From NCBI RefSeq assembly GCF_000711965.1, contig NZ_JONS01000016.1, positions 30,590 through 94,589 of the forward strand: 64,000 nucleotides of DNA, written 5' to 3'. Made by a program: the position numbers and the translations under genes. Below are positions 48,633 to 56,942 of the stretch, one piece after another; position 1 is the stretch's first letter, and every line of letters starts with the position of its first letter. The stretch comes from Actinomyces israelii DSM 43320 (GTDB lineage Bacteria; Actinomycetota; Actinomycetes; Actinomycetales; Actinomycetaceae). The notes below the pieces were generated by a model. That model worked only from the letters and a program-made list of their open reading frames with translations, was not told the origin of the DNA and did not search any database.

Positions 48633-48684
48633 GGGTGTCACGCTTCGAGGGCACCACTGTGCCCAGGTGAGTATCAGTCTCCAG

Positions 48685-48716
48685 CGCCCCAGGCAGCATT
48701 GCAGCAGCCTGGGGCG
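48685..48716 (+). terminator. GC-rich hairpin in lysis leader
   Basis: CGCCCCAGGC (48685-48694) pairs perfectly with GCCTGGGGCG (48707-48716) around a 12-base loop. No T-run follows, so it may regulate the leader or end the preceding transcript. Confidence 0.45.
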
Positions 48717-48967
48717 GACGTGTATCGCGACGACGCGAAGAAGCAGCCCTGGAACGACGCCGCACGCCGCAGACAGGCCGTCCCCGTCGAGCCGCCCCTC
48801 TCCCACGCGCAAGAAGCCGATCGAAGCACCGCAGGCGCGGAAAGCGAGGCGGAGATCTCTTTCCCGCGCGCGAGAAGCCGATCGCCCAGCAAGTCTTCGC
48901 CCGCACTGCGGGCCTCCCCATGACCATCCTCAAATCCCTCAAATCACCGCACGGAAAGGAGAACGCA

Positions 48968-49021
48968 ATGCCGCACAGGGCCAAGACCGGCCTCGACCAC
49001 TACGGAGGTGAATGTGTATGA
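48968..49021 (+). CDS. 17-codon ORF coupled to endolysin gene
   Basis: ATG 48968 has a strong AAAGGAG ribosome-binding site six bases upstream and encodes MPHRAKTGLDHYGGECV; its TGA overlaps the endolysin ATG as ATGA. The GGAGG inside its last codons is the endolysin ribosome-binding site. It may be a short peptide or a coupling leader that tunes endolysin translation. Confidence 0.5.
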   Translation: MPHRAKTGLDHYGGECV

Positions 49022-50403
49022 CTGCCGTGAATGAGTACGCGGCCAACGAGATGCGGTACTGGTGCCGGACGAACGACTTCGGCGGCGTCGGCTACTCCCA
49101 GCCGAGGCGCTGGTCGGCGTACGACAACAGCAACTGGGAGGGGTGGTTGACCGGCCCGGGCGAGGCGGACTGCTCCGCCGCGGTGGCCGGCGCCTACAAC
49201 ATCGCTTTCCACCAGTGCGGAGCCAAGTACCCGTACTTCCCCCGCAGCACCTGGACCGGGTCCCTCGCCGCAGAGGCCGCCTCTCGCGGCTTCTCCAATA
49301 TCGGCAGCACCTGGACCGGCAACGTGCCGGACGGCGGTTTCCGCGTCGGCGACCTCCTGCTGCGCACCGCCGGCGACAGCGGTCACGTAGCCATGGCCGT
49401 CCGTGACTCGGGCGACGACTCGTTCGATCCGTACAACCCGACCATTGCAGAGCTGTGGATCGACTCGGCGGGCAGTATCTACGGCAGCGCCGGCGGCGAC
49501 GGCAGCAGCGCCGATGACAATGGCGGCGAGTCCCGCCTGTCGAAGTACTCCTCCCACCCGCTGACACGGGGCGCCAAGTGGTCCACGTGCCTGCGCTACA
49601 CCGGCACCGGCGGCAGCGGTTCGGGCGGGGCGTCCGACTACCAGCTCTCCAGCATCCAGGCCGCCGTCCTGAGGGCCGCCGACACCGTCGGCTGCCCCTG
49701 GTGGGCAGCGCTCGCCTGCCTCCAGATGGAGACGGGCGAGAAGGGCGCCAACATATACGGCCACGACGCCGGCGGCGCCATGAGCGGAGCGGGCGAGGTC
49801 ACGGAGGAGAACTTCCGACAGTTCTACGCCCTGATCTCCAACGGTCACACCTCCAACGGTGTCGGCCCTCTGCAGATCACCTATCCGGGCTACTTCCTCA
49901 ACGACCCGGACAGGCACTGGTGGGACCCGGAGAAGAGCTCCGAAGTCGGCTGCTCCATCCTCCGCGATCTCATCAAGTCGGAAGGCGACTCCTACGAGGC
50001 TCTTCGCCGCGTGGGCAGCCGCTACAACTCGGGCAACGCCCAGAGTGCATATCAATCATACGGCGTTCCTTTCAGCAACGCCTGCCGATCCTGGTACAAC
50101 TACGGCCGCCCCGCAGGGGGCGGAGAAGGAGATGAACTCATGGCTTCCGAAGCCGTCAACCTGCTCACCGAGATCCGCAACGCTCTGCGCTACGGCAAGG
50201 CCAACGATCACCCCGCCGGCGACGTCATCTGGGCGCTGGATGACATCCGGCTCGATCAGAAGAAGCTGCGTGACGACGTCGTCGCCATGCGCGCCGACCT
50301 CTCCCGCCTCGCCGCAGCGGCTCCGGCCCCCTCTCCCAAGCCCAAGGCGGCGGCCTCCGCCCCTGCGGCTGCGAGTGAGGCGGCGGGCACCGAGACCGCC
50401 TGA
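49018..50403 (+). CDS. Two-domain phage endolysin (NlpC/P60-like + lysozyme-like)
   Basis: A 461-residue peptidoglycan hydrolase. The first domain (about 1-190) has GEADCSAAVAGAY (Cys52) and SGHVAMAVRDSG (His123), the Cys-His pair of an NlpC/P60 or CHAP-type peptidase/amidase. After a Gly/Ser linker, the second domain (about 207-345) has WWAALACLQMETG (Glu238) and GVGPLQITYPGYF, as in lysozyme-like lytic transglycosylases. The C-terminal 90 residues (helical, then Pro/Ala-rich) may be a cell-wall or oligomerisation part. ATG 49018 overlaps the small ORF; a GTG at 49012 is possible. Holin-like genes follow directly. Confidence 0.88.
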   Translation: MTAVNEYAANEMRYWCRTNDFGGVGYSQPRRWSAYDNSNWEGWLTGPGEADCSAAVAGAYNIAFHQCGAKYPYFPRSTWTGSLAAEAASRGFSNIGSTWTGNVPDGGFRVGDLLLRTAGDSGHVAMAVRDSGDDSFDPYNPTIAELWIDSAGSIYGSAGGDGSSADDNGGESRLSKYSSHPLTRGAKWSTCLRYTGTGGSGSGGASDYQLSSIQAAVLRAADTVGCPWWAALACLQMETGEKGANIYGHDAGGAMSGAGEVTEENFRQFYALISNGHTSNGVGPLQITYPGYFLNDPDRHWWDPEKSSEVGCSILRDLIKSEGDSYEALRRVGSRYNSGNAQSAYQSYGVPFSNACRSWYNYGRPAGGGEGDELMASEAVNLLTEIRNALRYGKANDHPAGDVIWALDDIRLDQKKLRDDVVAMRADLSRLAAAAPAPSPKPKAAASAPAAASEAAGTETA

Positions 50404-50418
50404 TCCGGGACGACGCGC

Positions 50419-50712
50419 ATGGATGCAGTCACCGCGTTGGCGACCGCGCCCGCCGTCGTCGCCATGGTGACCCTGGCCAGGGACCTCGGCCTGCCCAGCA
50501 GGCTGGCGTCCCTGGCCGCCGTCGTCCTGGGCGTAGCCCTGTCCGTGGCCGACTACGCCCTGGCGGGTACCGGTATCTACGCCTCCGTCAGCTCCGGCCT
50601 GGTCCTGGGCCTGGGCGCAGCGGGCCTGTACGACACCGCCCGTATTATCGGCCGCCCGGTCGCCGGCGGGGTCGAGCAGTCTGCCGCGACGGCGGAGCCT
50701 GCTGCCGCATGA
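50419..50712 (+). CDS. Holin-like membrane protein
   Basis: A 97-residue protein with three hydrophobic segments (about 4-22, 28-46 and 55-72) and a short polar Ala/Glu tail, starting at ATG 50419, 15 bases after the endolysin stop. Size, spans and position fit a phage holin that lets the endolysin reach the wall. Confidence 0.8.
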   Translation: MDAVTALATAPAVVAMVTLARDLGLPSRLASLAAVVLGVALSVADYALAGTGIYASVSSGLVLGLGAAGLYDTARIIGRPVAGGVEQSAATAEPAAA

Positions 50713-51173
50713 CGCCGGCGCCGCACCCCGTGGTGCAGGTGCTCACCGCCCCGGAGGTGGTCACCGCCTCCACGGTCGCGGTCGCCGCGATCCTGGGGCT
50801 GCTGGGCGCGCTTATCCGCGCCCAGACCCGCCGCGTCGAGCAGGGCCTGTCCAGGCTCTGGGCTCGCGTCGAGGCCGCCCGGACCGCTGCCGACGCGGCC
50901 CGGGACGGCGTGACCAACCAGCACGGCACCCACCTGCGCGAGGACCTGGACGAGGTGCGCGCTCAGCTCTCGACGGTCCTGGCCCGGCTCGACACCGCTG
51001 AGACGGCCAGACAGACCGACGTCGAGCGGCAGGACGCCACCTTGAGCGCAATCTCCACCAGGGTTGCCCGCGTCGAGACGCAGGCCGATGGCCTGCGCGC
51101 CGACATCCGCGCCCTCGATGGCAGAGTCACCCGCCAGGACCAGGCCCTGCAGGACCGGCTCACCGAGAACTGA
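50709..51173 (+). CDS. DUF2746-like membrane coiled-coil protein
   Basis: A 154-residue protein overlapping the holin stop (ATGA). One N-terminal hydrophobic segment (about 17-37) is followed by a long heptad-rich coiled coil (about 50-150) with RARVEAARTAADAA-like and ERQDATLSAISTRVARVETQ segments. This is the DUF2746 form found beside endolysins in mycobacteriophages, where such proteins are thought to act with the holin. A strong terminator follows. Confidence 0.75.
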   Translation: MTPAPHPVVQVLTAPEVVTASTVAVAAILGLLGALIRAQTRRVEQGLSRLWARVEAARTAADAARDGVTNQHGTHLREDLDEVRAQLSTVLARLDTAETARQTDVERQDATLSAISTRVARVETQADGLRADIRALDGRVTRQDQALQDRLTEN

Positions 51174-51198
51174 TCCGCACCACGAGCGCGCACGACAA

Positions 51199-51231
51199 GG
51201 CCCCTCCACCGGATACTCCGGTGGAGGGGCC
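51199..51231. terminator. Strong 14-bp stem terminator after lysis operon
   Basis: Arms 51199-51212 and 51218-51231 pair perfectly (core CCCCTCCACCGG/CCGGTGGAGGGG) around a 5-base loop. It lies 26 bases after the DUF2746-like stop and before the convergent ImmA-like gene, so it can end transcription from both sides. Confidence 0.85.
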
Positions 51232-51291
51232 CTACTCGCGTCCGCTGCTACAGGACGGTGGTCGGGGAGCTCATATCGTGAGTCGCCTTTC

Positions 51292-51705
51292 TCACCTCGC
51301 GGCCACGACGCTCGCGCCATGCGCCACTATGCGCCGTAGAGACCGCTGAAAGGCCTCCACCACCCAGGTGGGGACCTCGAGCTCCATGGCGAGCACCCCG
51401 ATGCTGGAGCCGACCAGGGCCTCAGCCTCCATGTACTCGGCGACACCCACCAACCGGCAGGCGACGCTCATGTCTATGCGGGTCTCGACGGCGATCGGCT
51501 GCGGCCCCTCGTCCCCGCGGCGAGCATGCTCCATCTCGTGCATCAGAGTCGGCACCGCCATCCAGTCGGGCAGACTCGCATGCAGGTAGATCGTCCGGGT
51601 AGGAAGCATGTACAGGCCCCTGCAGCCGTTGGGAATCGTGGCCCAGGAGACGGTGATGCCTTCAGCGAGGCACTGGTCAACGAGGATGTCCAGGGAGGGT
51701 CTCAT
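51292..51705 (-). CDS. ImmA/IrrE-type metallopeptidase-like protein
   Basis: A 137-residue protein with the zinc motif LMHEMEHARRGDE (HExxH) at about residues 55-60. The beta-strand RTIYLHASLPDWMAVPTLMHE before it is characteristic of ImmA/IrrE-family peptidases, which cleave phage or mobile-element repressors. It is on the opposite strand to the lysis genes and could act on the repressor at 43882. ATG 51705. Confidence 0.82.
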   Translation of the reverse strand: MRPSLDILVDQCLAEGITVSWATIPNGCRGLYMLPTRTIYLHASLPDWMAVPTLMHEMEHARRGDEGPQPIAVETRIDMSVACRLVGVAEYMEAEALVGSSIGVLAMELEVPTWVVEAFQRSLRRIVAHGASVVAAR

Positions 51706-51895
51706 GGTCGGGGACGCTACCCTGCGGGTGCGACACGATCGGCGACGCCTTAAACCGTCCGGACTGCGCGGCGCTGCCGCCCGGCGACCGCAGCGATCGG
51801 CACGGCTGGTGCGCGCGCCGGCTGCCGGCCGTCATCGGCCCCGCACTGGACCGAGCCGGCCCCGAGCCGGAAGCGAACCGATCTCGGCGCGGGGC

Positions 51896-54061
51896 TCAGC
51901 CCTCGCAGGAGGTGATGCGCCACAGGCTGAGCGTGCTCGTGGACGCCACCGGCTCCATGCCGTCCGTGGGCCAGTCCGCCAGGGCCCTGTCCCAGCGCAG
52001 AGGCGCCTGCCGATCCTCCCACATGGTCCCGCTCCGGTCGGTCCGCAGGTAGTACTCGGCTCCGACCTCGTGCAGAAGCCGGCAGGTCGTCGAGCCCGGC
52101 CGCAGGTCCGGGGCGACGGCGGCGAGCCTGTCCGCAGCCGATCCGACCGTCGGCCTCGACCGCAGCGGGTAGAGGACATCGACGCCCCCGAGCGACCACA
52201 GGTAGCTCTCTCCTCTGGCAGGAGCCCCCAGGACCACGGCGTCCTCGGGAAGGAGATCACCCAGACCCGAGATGAACTCCACGTCCTCGGGCGTGAGCAT
52301 CATGCCGTAGGCGATCCGGTCGGCGTCGTGAACCGAGCGCACCAGCTTCGCGTGCAGTGGCAGGCGCCCCACGGCCGTGGCGCACACGAGCGCGAGAAGA
52401 AGGGCGACCATCTTGCGCCCAGGGCGCTTGTCGAGCAGATGGCGCAGCCCCATGGCGGCGAGGACGAGGCCGGGGATAATGACCAGCGGCTGGATGCGCG
52501 CCTTCTGCAGGTACCACAGGGCCCCGATCCGGCGCCCCCACCACTGCGGTCCGCCGACGAGCGTGAGGAGCAACAGCGCCAGCGCGGCCGTCACCAGCCA
52601 CGGGCGCGCCCGGGGCACGCGCACGGCAGCCAGCACGGCCAGGCCGCACACCACGATGCCCAGCGGCACCCCGATGCTCATCGGCATCCCCTTGAAGGCG
52701 AACGGCCCGTACTGCGGCAGGTCGAGCAGAGACTGACCAAGGGCCCCCAGCAGGTTTCCCCCGGAGCGGGGATACTTCCAGACCCATGCCAGGGACTCGC
52801 GCATCTTCCACGCCCCCAGCAGGGCGAAGACGGCGAGCACGGCCAGGGCGCGCAGCGTCAGCGTCCTGCGCCGGCCGCCGGCGCGCACCAGGCGGACGAC
52901 GAGGACGGCCGCCAGCGGCCCGAGGAGCACCATGGTGTTGAAGGTCCCCGCGCCGTGGGCCAGGACCACTCCGGCCCCTCCGCCCACGAACAGCAGACCG
53001 TTCATGAGCAGACCGGAGAACGGCGTTGATGGTGCTGTGGGCTCTGCGGGCTCTGTGGGCTCCGCTGATGCTGCAGGCTCCGCCGACACAGACGGCGCTG
53101 CCGGTGCTGCCGGTGCTGCCGGTGCTGCGGACTCCGCCAACTCAGCCAACTCTGCCGACGCCTCGGACTCCGCGGGCGCTGCCGGCGCCGTCCGGGAGTC
53201 CCGCGCGAAGGCGTCCTCGAAAGCGCCCTCGCAGGGCAGGGAGCGCAGCAGGCGCAGGCCCAGGACGACAACCCCGGGCAGGCAGACCACGCTCAGGCTG
53301 TAGGCCCACACCGCCAGGGTGCCCAGCAGCATGGTCGGGGCGCCGACCGTGGCGGCGCTCAGGACGGCGCCCAGCGCGATCGCGGTGCGGCTGCGGGACT
53401 GCGCGCCGTCGTCGAGAACCTCGACGAGCAGACCGGTGATGCCGAGCGGCCAGGCCAGGGCCCCCACGACGAGCACCATCGAGTTCGAGGCGACAGCCAC
53501 ATCAGCGGGCAGCAGTGCGACCACCCCGTGCCACACGGTGGGGTAGTAGGTGGGCGCGCCCTGGTAGAGCGCCGCCATGCTGCCGAAGCTGGAGGCGTTG
53601 CCCAGCTGCCGGATCGCCTGGACGGCGTTGAAGTGGAAGACAATGTCGAAGGACTGGGCCGGGGTGGACATCGACCCCATGCCGGCCAGTATCCCGACGG
53701 CGAGGATGAGGCACGCCGCCACCACTGCGGCCGGCACCCGCAGGTCGGGGCGCCGGGGACCGGACCCGCCCCGGGACGGGCCGGCGGGCAGCGGCCAGCG
53801 CCCGGACCAGACGCGGCGGGCGATGACGAGGATGCCGGCGGCCAGCGCCGTCACTCCGGCGATCACGCCCCAGCCCCAGGGGACCCAGGCCCACCCGGCG
53901 AGCGCGGCCAGGATCTCGGACGTGCCGATGACGGCGCAGCTCAGCGGCAGCGCGGCGCTGGCAGCGGCCCAGCCGCGCACGCCCCCCACCCGGGCCAGAA
54001 GCAGCCCGGGGGAGACCAGGAGCGCAGCCGCCAGCAGGACGCCTGCGACGACGTGGATCAT
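51896..54061 (-). CDS. DUF6541 polytopic membrane protein (paralogue 3)
   Basis: A 721-residue paralogue of the genes at 37427 and 39671: SFDIVFHFNAVQAIRQLGNASSFGSM and YYPTVWHGVVALLPADVAVASNSMV match their core motifs, and the soluble C-terminus has AVVLGAPARGESYLWSLGGV and WRITSCEG at the end. A long Ala/Glu/Pro/Ser insert (encoded by about 53026-53200, including three exact nine-base GCTGCCGGT units) sits between membrane segments. ATG 54061 overlaps the wecC stop (ATGA). Expected to act in polysaccharide assembly; reaction unknown. Confidence 0.8.
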   Translation of the reverse strand: MIHVVAGVLLAAALLVSPGLLLARVGGVRGWAAASAALPLSCAVIGTSEILAALAGWAWVPWGWGVIAGVTALAAGILVIARRVWSGRWPLPAGPSRGGSGPRRPDLRVPAAVVAACLILAVGILAGMGSMSTPAQSFDIVFHFNAVQAIRQLGNASSFGSMAALYQGAPTYYPTVWHGVVALLPADVAVASNSMVLVVGALAWPLGITGLLVEVLDDGAQSRSRTAIALGAVLSAATVGAPTMLLGTLAVWAYSLSVVCLPGVVVLGLRLLRSLPCEGAFEDAFARDSRTAPAAPAESEASAELAELAESAAPAAPAAPAAPSVSAEPAASAEPTEPAEPTAPSTPFSGLLMNGLLFVGGGAGVVLAHGAGTFNTMVLLGPLAAVLVVRLVRAGGRRRTLTLRALAVLAVFALLGAWKMRESLAWVWKYPRSGGNLLGALGQSLLDLPQYGPFAFKGMPMSIGVPLGIVVCGLAVLAAVRVPRARPWLVTAALALLLLTLVGGPQWWGRRIGALWYLQKARIQPLVIIPGLVLAAMGLRHLLDKRPGRKMVALLLALVCATAVGRLPLHAKLVRSVHDADRIAYGMMLTPEDVEFISGLGDLLPEDAVVLGAPARGESYLWSLGGVDVLYPLRSRPTVGSAADRLAAVAPDLRPGSTTCRLLHEVGAEYYLRTDRSGTMWEDRQAPLRWDRALADWPTDGMEPVASTSTLSLWRITSCEG
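53097..53123. repeat. Nine-base tandem repeat in DUF6541 gene
   Basis: GCTGCCGGT occurs three times in exact tandem. The unit is a multiple of three, so copy changes would lengthen or shorten an Ala/Pro-rich loop without shifting frame. Confidence 0.8.
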
Positions 54062-55362
54062 TCGCCACCGCCAATGGTCAGGCGGGGCACGCCCGCCCAC
54101 CTGCCCGCCTCGGTGACGCGGCGGCCGTCGAGCAGCAGCCTGACTCCGGGGATGTCGGCGGGGGCGAGGTCGCGGTACTCGGGGTGGTCGGCCTGGACAA
54201 TGGCGACGTCTGCCCGCTCCCCCAGGTGGTAGGGGGCCCAGCCGAAGGCGGCGAGCTCGTCGTCGGTGTACATGGGGTCGTGGACGAGCACCTCGGCGCC
54301 GGCCTCGCGCAGGGCGGCCACGGTGGGGAAGACGCCGGAGAAGGCCGTCTCCTTGACGCCCCCGCGGTAGGAGGCTCCCAGCACCACCGTCCGCAGGCCT
54401 GTGAGGTCCCCGAGGACATCCTTGGCGCGGCCCACGACGTAGGCGGGCATGGTGGCGTTGAACTGGCGCGCCGTGCGCACCACGGAGGCGTCGGGGTCGG
54501 TGGACAGGTACAGGCGCGGGTAGACGGGGATGCAGTGGCCGCCCACGGCGATGCCGGGGCGGTGGATGTGGGAGTAGGGCTGGGAGTTGCAGGCGTCGAT
54601 GACGCGCTCGATGTCGAATCCGGCCCTGTCGGCGTAGACGGCGAACTGGTTCGCCAGGCCGATGTTGACGTCCCGGTAGGTGGTCTCGGCGAGCTTGGCC
54701 ATCTCGGCGGCCTCGGCGGTACCCATGTCCCACACGCCGTTGGGGCGGGGCAGGTCGGGACGGGGGTCGAAGTCGAGGACGTCCTCGTAGAAGGCGATGC
54801 CGGCGGCCGTGCCCGCCTCATCCAGACCGCCCACGAGCTTGGGGTAGCGGCGCAGGTCGGCGAAGACGCGGCCCGTCAGCACCCGCTCGGGGCTGAAGAC
54901 GAGGTGGAAGTCGGCGCCCTCGACCAGCCCGCTGACCTCCTCGATGAGCGGCTTCCAGCGGCCGCGGGTGGTGCCGACCGGCAGAGTCGTCTCGTAGGAG
55001 ATGAGCGTGCCCGGCGTCAGGTGCTCGGCCAGGGAGCGCGTGGCGGCGTCCATGAGCGTGAAGTCCGGCTCCCAGGTGGCGTCATCGACGAACAGGGGCA
55101 CCACCAGGACGATCGCGTCCGCGCCCGGAACCGCTTCGGCGTAGTCGGTGGTGGCCCGCAGGGCGCCGCTGCCCGTGGCCGGGCTCAGGGCCGCGAGCTT
55201 GTCTGCGAGATGCGCCTCGCCCGGGAAGGGCTCGCGACCCGCGTTGACGGCCTCCACCGTGACGGGGTTGACGTCCACGCCGACGACCTCATGTCCTTTC
55301 TCGGCGTACTGGACCGCTAGAGGCAGCCCGATCTTGCCAAGGGCGACAACGGAAATGCGCAT
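54058..55362 (-). CDS. wecC: UDP-N-acetyl-D-mannosamine dehydrogenase-like
   Basis: A 434-residue nucleotide-sugar dehydrogenase: MRISVVALGKIGLPLAVQYAEKGHEVVGVDVN for NAD binding, SYETTLPVGTTR, AKLAETTYRDVNIGLANQFA and the catalytic Cys in GGHCIPVYP. The central AETTYRDVNIG segment favours the WecC (UDP-ManNAc to UDP-ManNAcA) branch over UDP-glucose dehydrogenase, and a WecB-type epimerase lies at 58666. ATG 55362 follows GGAGGAG. Followed by the DUF6541 gene with an ATGA overlap. Confidence 0.88.
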   Translation of the reverse strand: MRISVVALGKIGLPLAVQYAEKGHEVVGVDVNPVTVEAVNAGREPFPGEAHLADKLAALSPATGSGALRATTDYAEAVPGADAIVLVVPLFVDDATWEPDFTLMDAATRSLAEHLTPGTLISYETTLPVGTTRGRWKPLIEEVSGLVEGADFHLVFSPERVLTGRVFADLRRYPKLVGGLDEAGTAAGIAFYEDVLDFDPRPDLPRPNGVWDMGTAEAAEMAKLAETTYRDVNIGLANQFAVYADRAGFDIERVIDACNSQPYSHIHRPGIAVGGHCIPVYPRLYLSTDPDASVVRTARQFNATMPAYVVGRAKDVLGDLTGLRTVVLGASYRGGVKETAFSGVFPTVAALREAGAEVLVHDPMYTDDELAAFGWAPYHLGERADVAIVQADHPEYRDLAPADIPGVRLLLDGRRVTEAGRWAGVPRLTIGGGE

Positions 55363-55547
55363 GGCTCCTCCGGTAGGGGTAGTTGGGGTGGACACAGTCT
55401 ATGTCCGTCTTCACCGGTCCCCGGTCGCAGGACTGTCATGGGGGCTTACGAGGGCGCCTGCCGCCGGTACCGGGACTGGACGAGAGGCGCAGCCGTGCTG
55501 GCACGCCGCCGAGAGAGGGAGGCATCACATCCCGGATGCCGGCGGGA

Positions 55548-56807
55548 TCAGGGACACAGCACCGCCCGCAGGGTCCGGGCCACGGCCTCACCGGTGGCCT
55601 TCAGCGAGCGGTTGTCCAGCACCCAGCACGATAGGCGAGCGGCCCGCCCGGGATCGTCAGGCGCCTCGAGCGCGGCGACCATGGCCCGGGCGACGGCGTC
55701 CACGTCATAGCTCGCGGCCCAGCCCAGGTGCTCACGCTCGACATCGGCCACAACCGGTCCGGTCCCGGCATAGACGACCGGCACGCCACAGCCCAGGGCT
55801 GCCAGGACCTTGGTGGGGTAGGCGAAGTCATAGCCCTGCCCCGGGATGATGGACACGAGGCTGGCCACGGCACCGCGCTGCCAGCGGGCGGCCTCCTGGG
55901 CGGGAAGAAGACCGTGCATAACGACGCCGGGCAGACCGTCTGGTCCGACGGGCAGCCGGCGAGCCAGATCGCCGATTCGTTCCCAGTCCGAGCCCTGCCC
56001 CAGGTAGAGGATCTGGGCCGTGGGGTGCGTGCGGCGGGCCTTCTCCAGAGCCTGGACGAAGACACCGGCGCCCTGCCATTCCGAGGCGGTGCCCGCATAG
56101 ACGAAGTAGGGACCGGTCAGCCCCATGGCAACACGCTCCTCAGAACCGGGCCGCGCACCATCGGGGGTGAAGGTGGAGGTGTCCACGCCGTTGGGCACGA
56201 TGACGACGTCCCGGGCCCCCATGGCGCGGGCCCGCTCGGCGACGCCCTCGTTGACGGCAATGACGCGAACGGCGCCGCGCACGGCCCAGGACTCTATGGC
56301 CCGCACGACGCGAACCACAATGTCCGAGGCGCCGGTAGAGGCGGTGGCGTCGGACCACACATCGGGCGCGTACCAGACATAGGGCAAACGGCGCAGGGCG
56401 CACACGGCCCGGACGACGACGCCGGTGGTGGGCGGAGGCTCGACGAGAACGATGTCGGGCCGACTGGCCGTCCCCAGACGCAGGGCCACAGGCAGGTCGT
56501 AGGACATGTAGGGCAGGTAACCGCGCAAGTAGCCCGAGGCATCCCGTAGAGCGGGCCAGCGCGAGACGCGCACGCCCTCGGGGTCGTCGGGCACGGGCGC
56601 GGGCGCACCTTCGCGCCCGGGAGTGGTCGTGGTCAGGACGCGCACGGGCACTCCGTGACGCGCCAGTGCACGCTCAACGCCGTCCAGGCGGAAGGAGGCG
56701 GCTGCGGCTTCGGGCAGGTGGATGCGAGTAACCAAGAGGGCGCCGCCACCGCAGCGCCGCGGCCTGCGGGACTTGTCCAGATTAGCTCCAGCGCTCACGC
56801 GGCTCAC
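55548..56807 (-). CDS. Glycosyltransferase family 4
   Basis: A 419-residue GT-B enzyme. LLVTRIHLPEAAAASFRLDGVERAL is the N-terminal donor-side start; VWYAPDVWSDAT, VIAVNEGVAERAR, VVIVPNGVDTSTF, PYFVYAGTASEWQGAGVFVQAL and FAYPTKVLAALGCGVPVVYAG follow the usual GT4 order with the PxKxxE-like motif. The first 25 residues, Arg-rich, precede the core. GTG 56807 follows GGGAGGA. It is divergent from the AsnB-like gene; the acceptor is not predictable. Confidence 0.9.
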   Translation of the reverse strand: MSRVSAGANLDKSRRPRRCGGGALLVTRIHLPEAAAASFRLDGVERALARHGVPVRVLTTTTPGREGAPAPVPDDPEGVRVSRWPALRDASGYLRGYLPYMSYDLPVALRLGTASRPDIVLVEPPPTTGVVVRAVCALRRLPYVWYAPDVWSDATASTGASDIVVRVVRAIESWAVRGAVRVIAVNEGVAERARAMGARDVVIVPNGVDTSTFTPDGARPGSEERVAMGLTGPYFVYAGTASEWQGAGVFVQALEKARRTHPTAQILYLGQGSDWERIGDLARRLPVGPDGLPGVVMHGLLPAQEAARWQRGAVASLVSIIPGQGYDFAYPTKVLAALGCGVPVVYAGTGPVVADVEREHLGWAASYDVDAVARAMVAALEAPDDPGRAARLSCWVLDNRSLKATGEAVARTLRAVLCP

Positions 56808-56942
56808 GCGTCCTCCCTCGTGCCAGTGACTGCGCCCATGATCTTAATAGGACGAGCGACTGCCAGGTGCAGGACCGGACGCGTGGGTAGGATTGCGTTC
56901 AGCCATGCCCGTTGGAGGTGCCCGCGCAGCAAGGAGAGCGTA

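Larger units (their letters stand above)
48580..48967 (+). other. Leader region before lysis genes: no gene, promoter and hairpin
   Basis: A 388-base stretch without a convincing coding gene (an open frame across it has no supporting features). It contains a candidate promoter at 48604-48632 (TTGCAG, 17-base spacer, TAACTT) and a perfect 10-base stem at 48685-48694/48707-48716. GAAGCCGATCG occurs twice (near 48816 and 48881). It may be the 5' untranslated leader of the lysis operon. Confidence 0.5.

Noticed and set aside
48604..49011. Plus-strand 135-codon frame in the lysis leader
   Set aside because: Composition is Arg/Pro/Ser-rich with no ribosome-binding site and it spans the hairpin; treated as a non-coding leader.
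43719..51896. Attachment-site repeats flanking the phage-like block
   Set aside because: I compared both flanks by eye and saw no shared direct repeat or tRNA end; a computed search is needed before claiming att sites.
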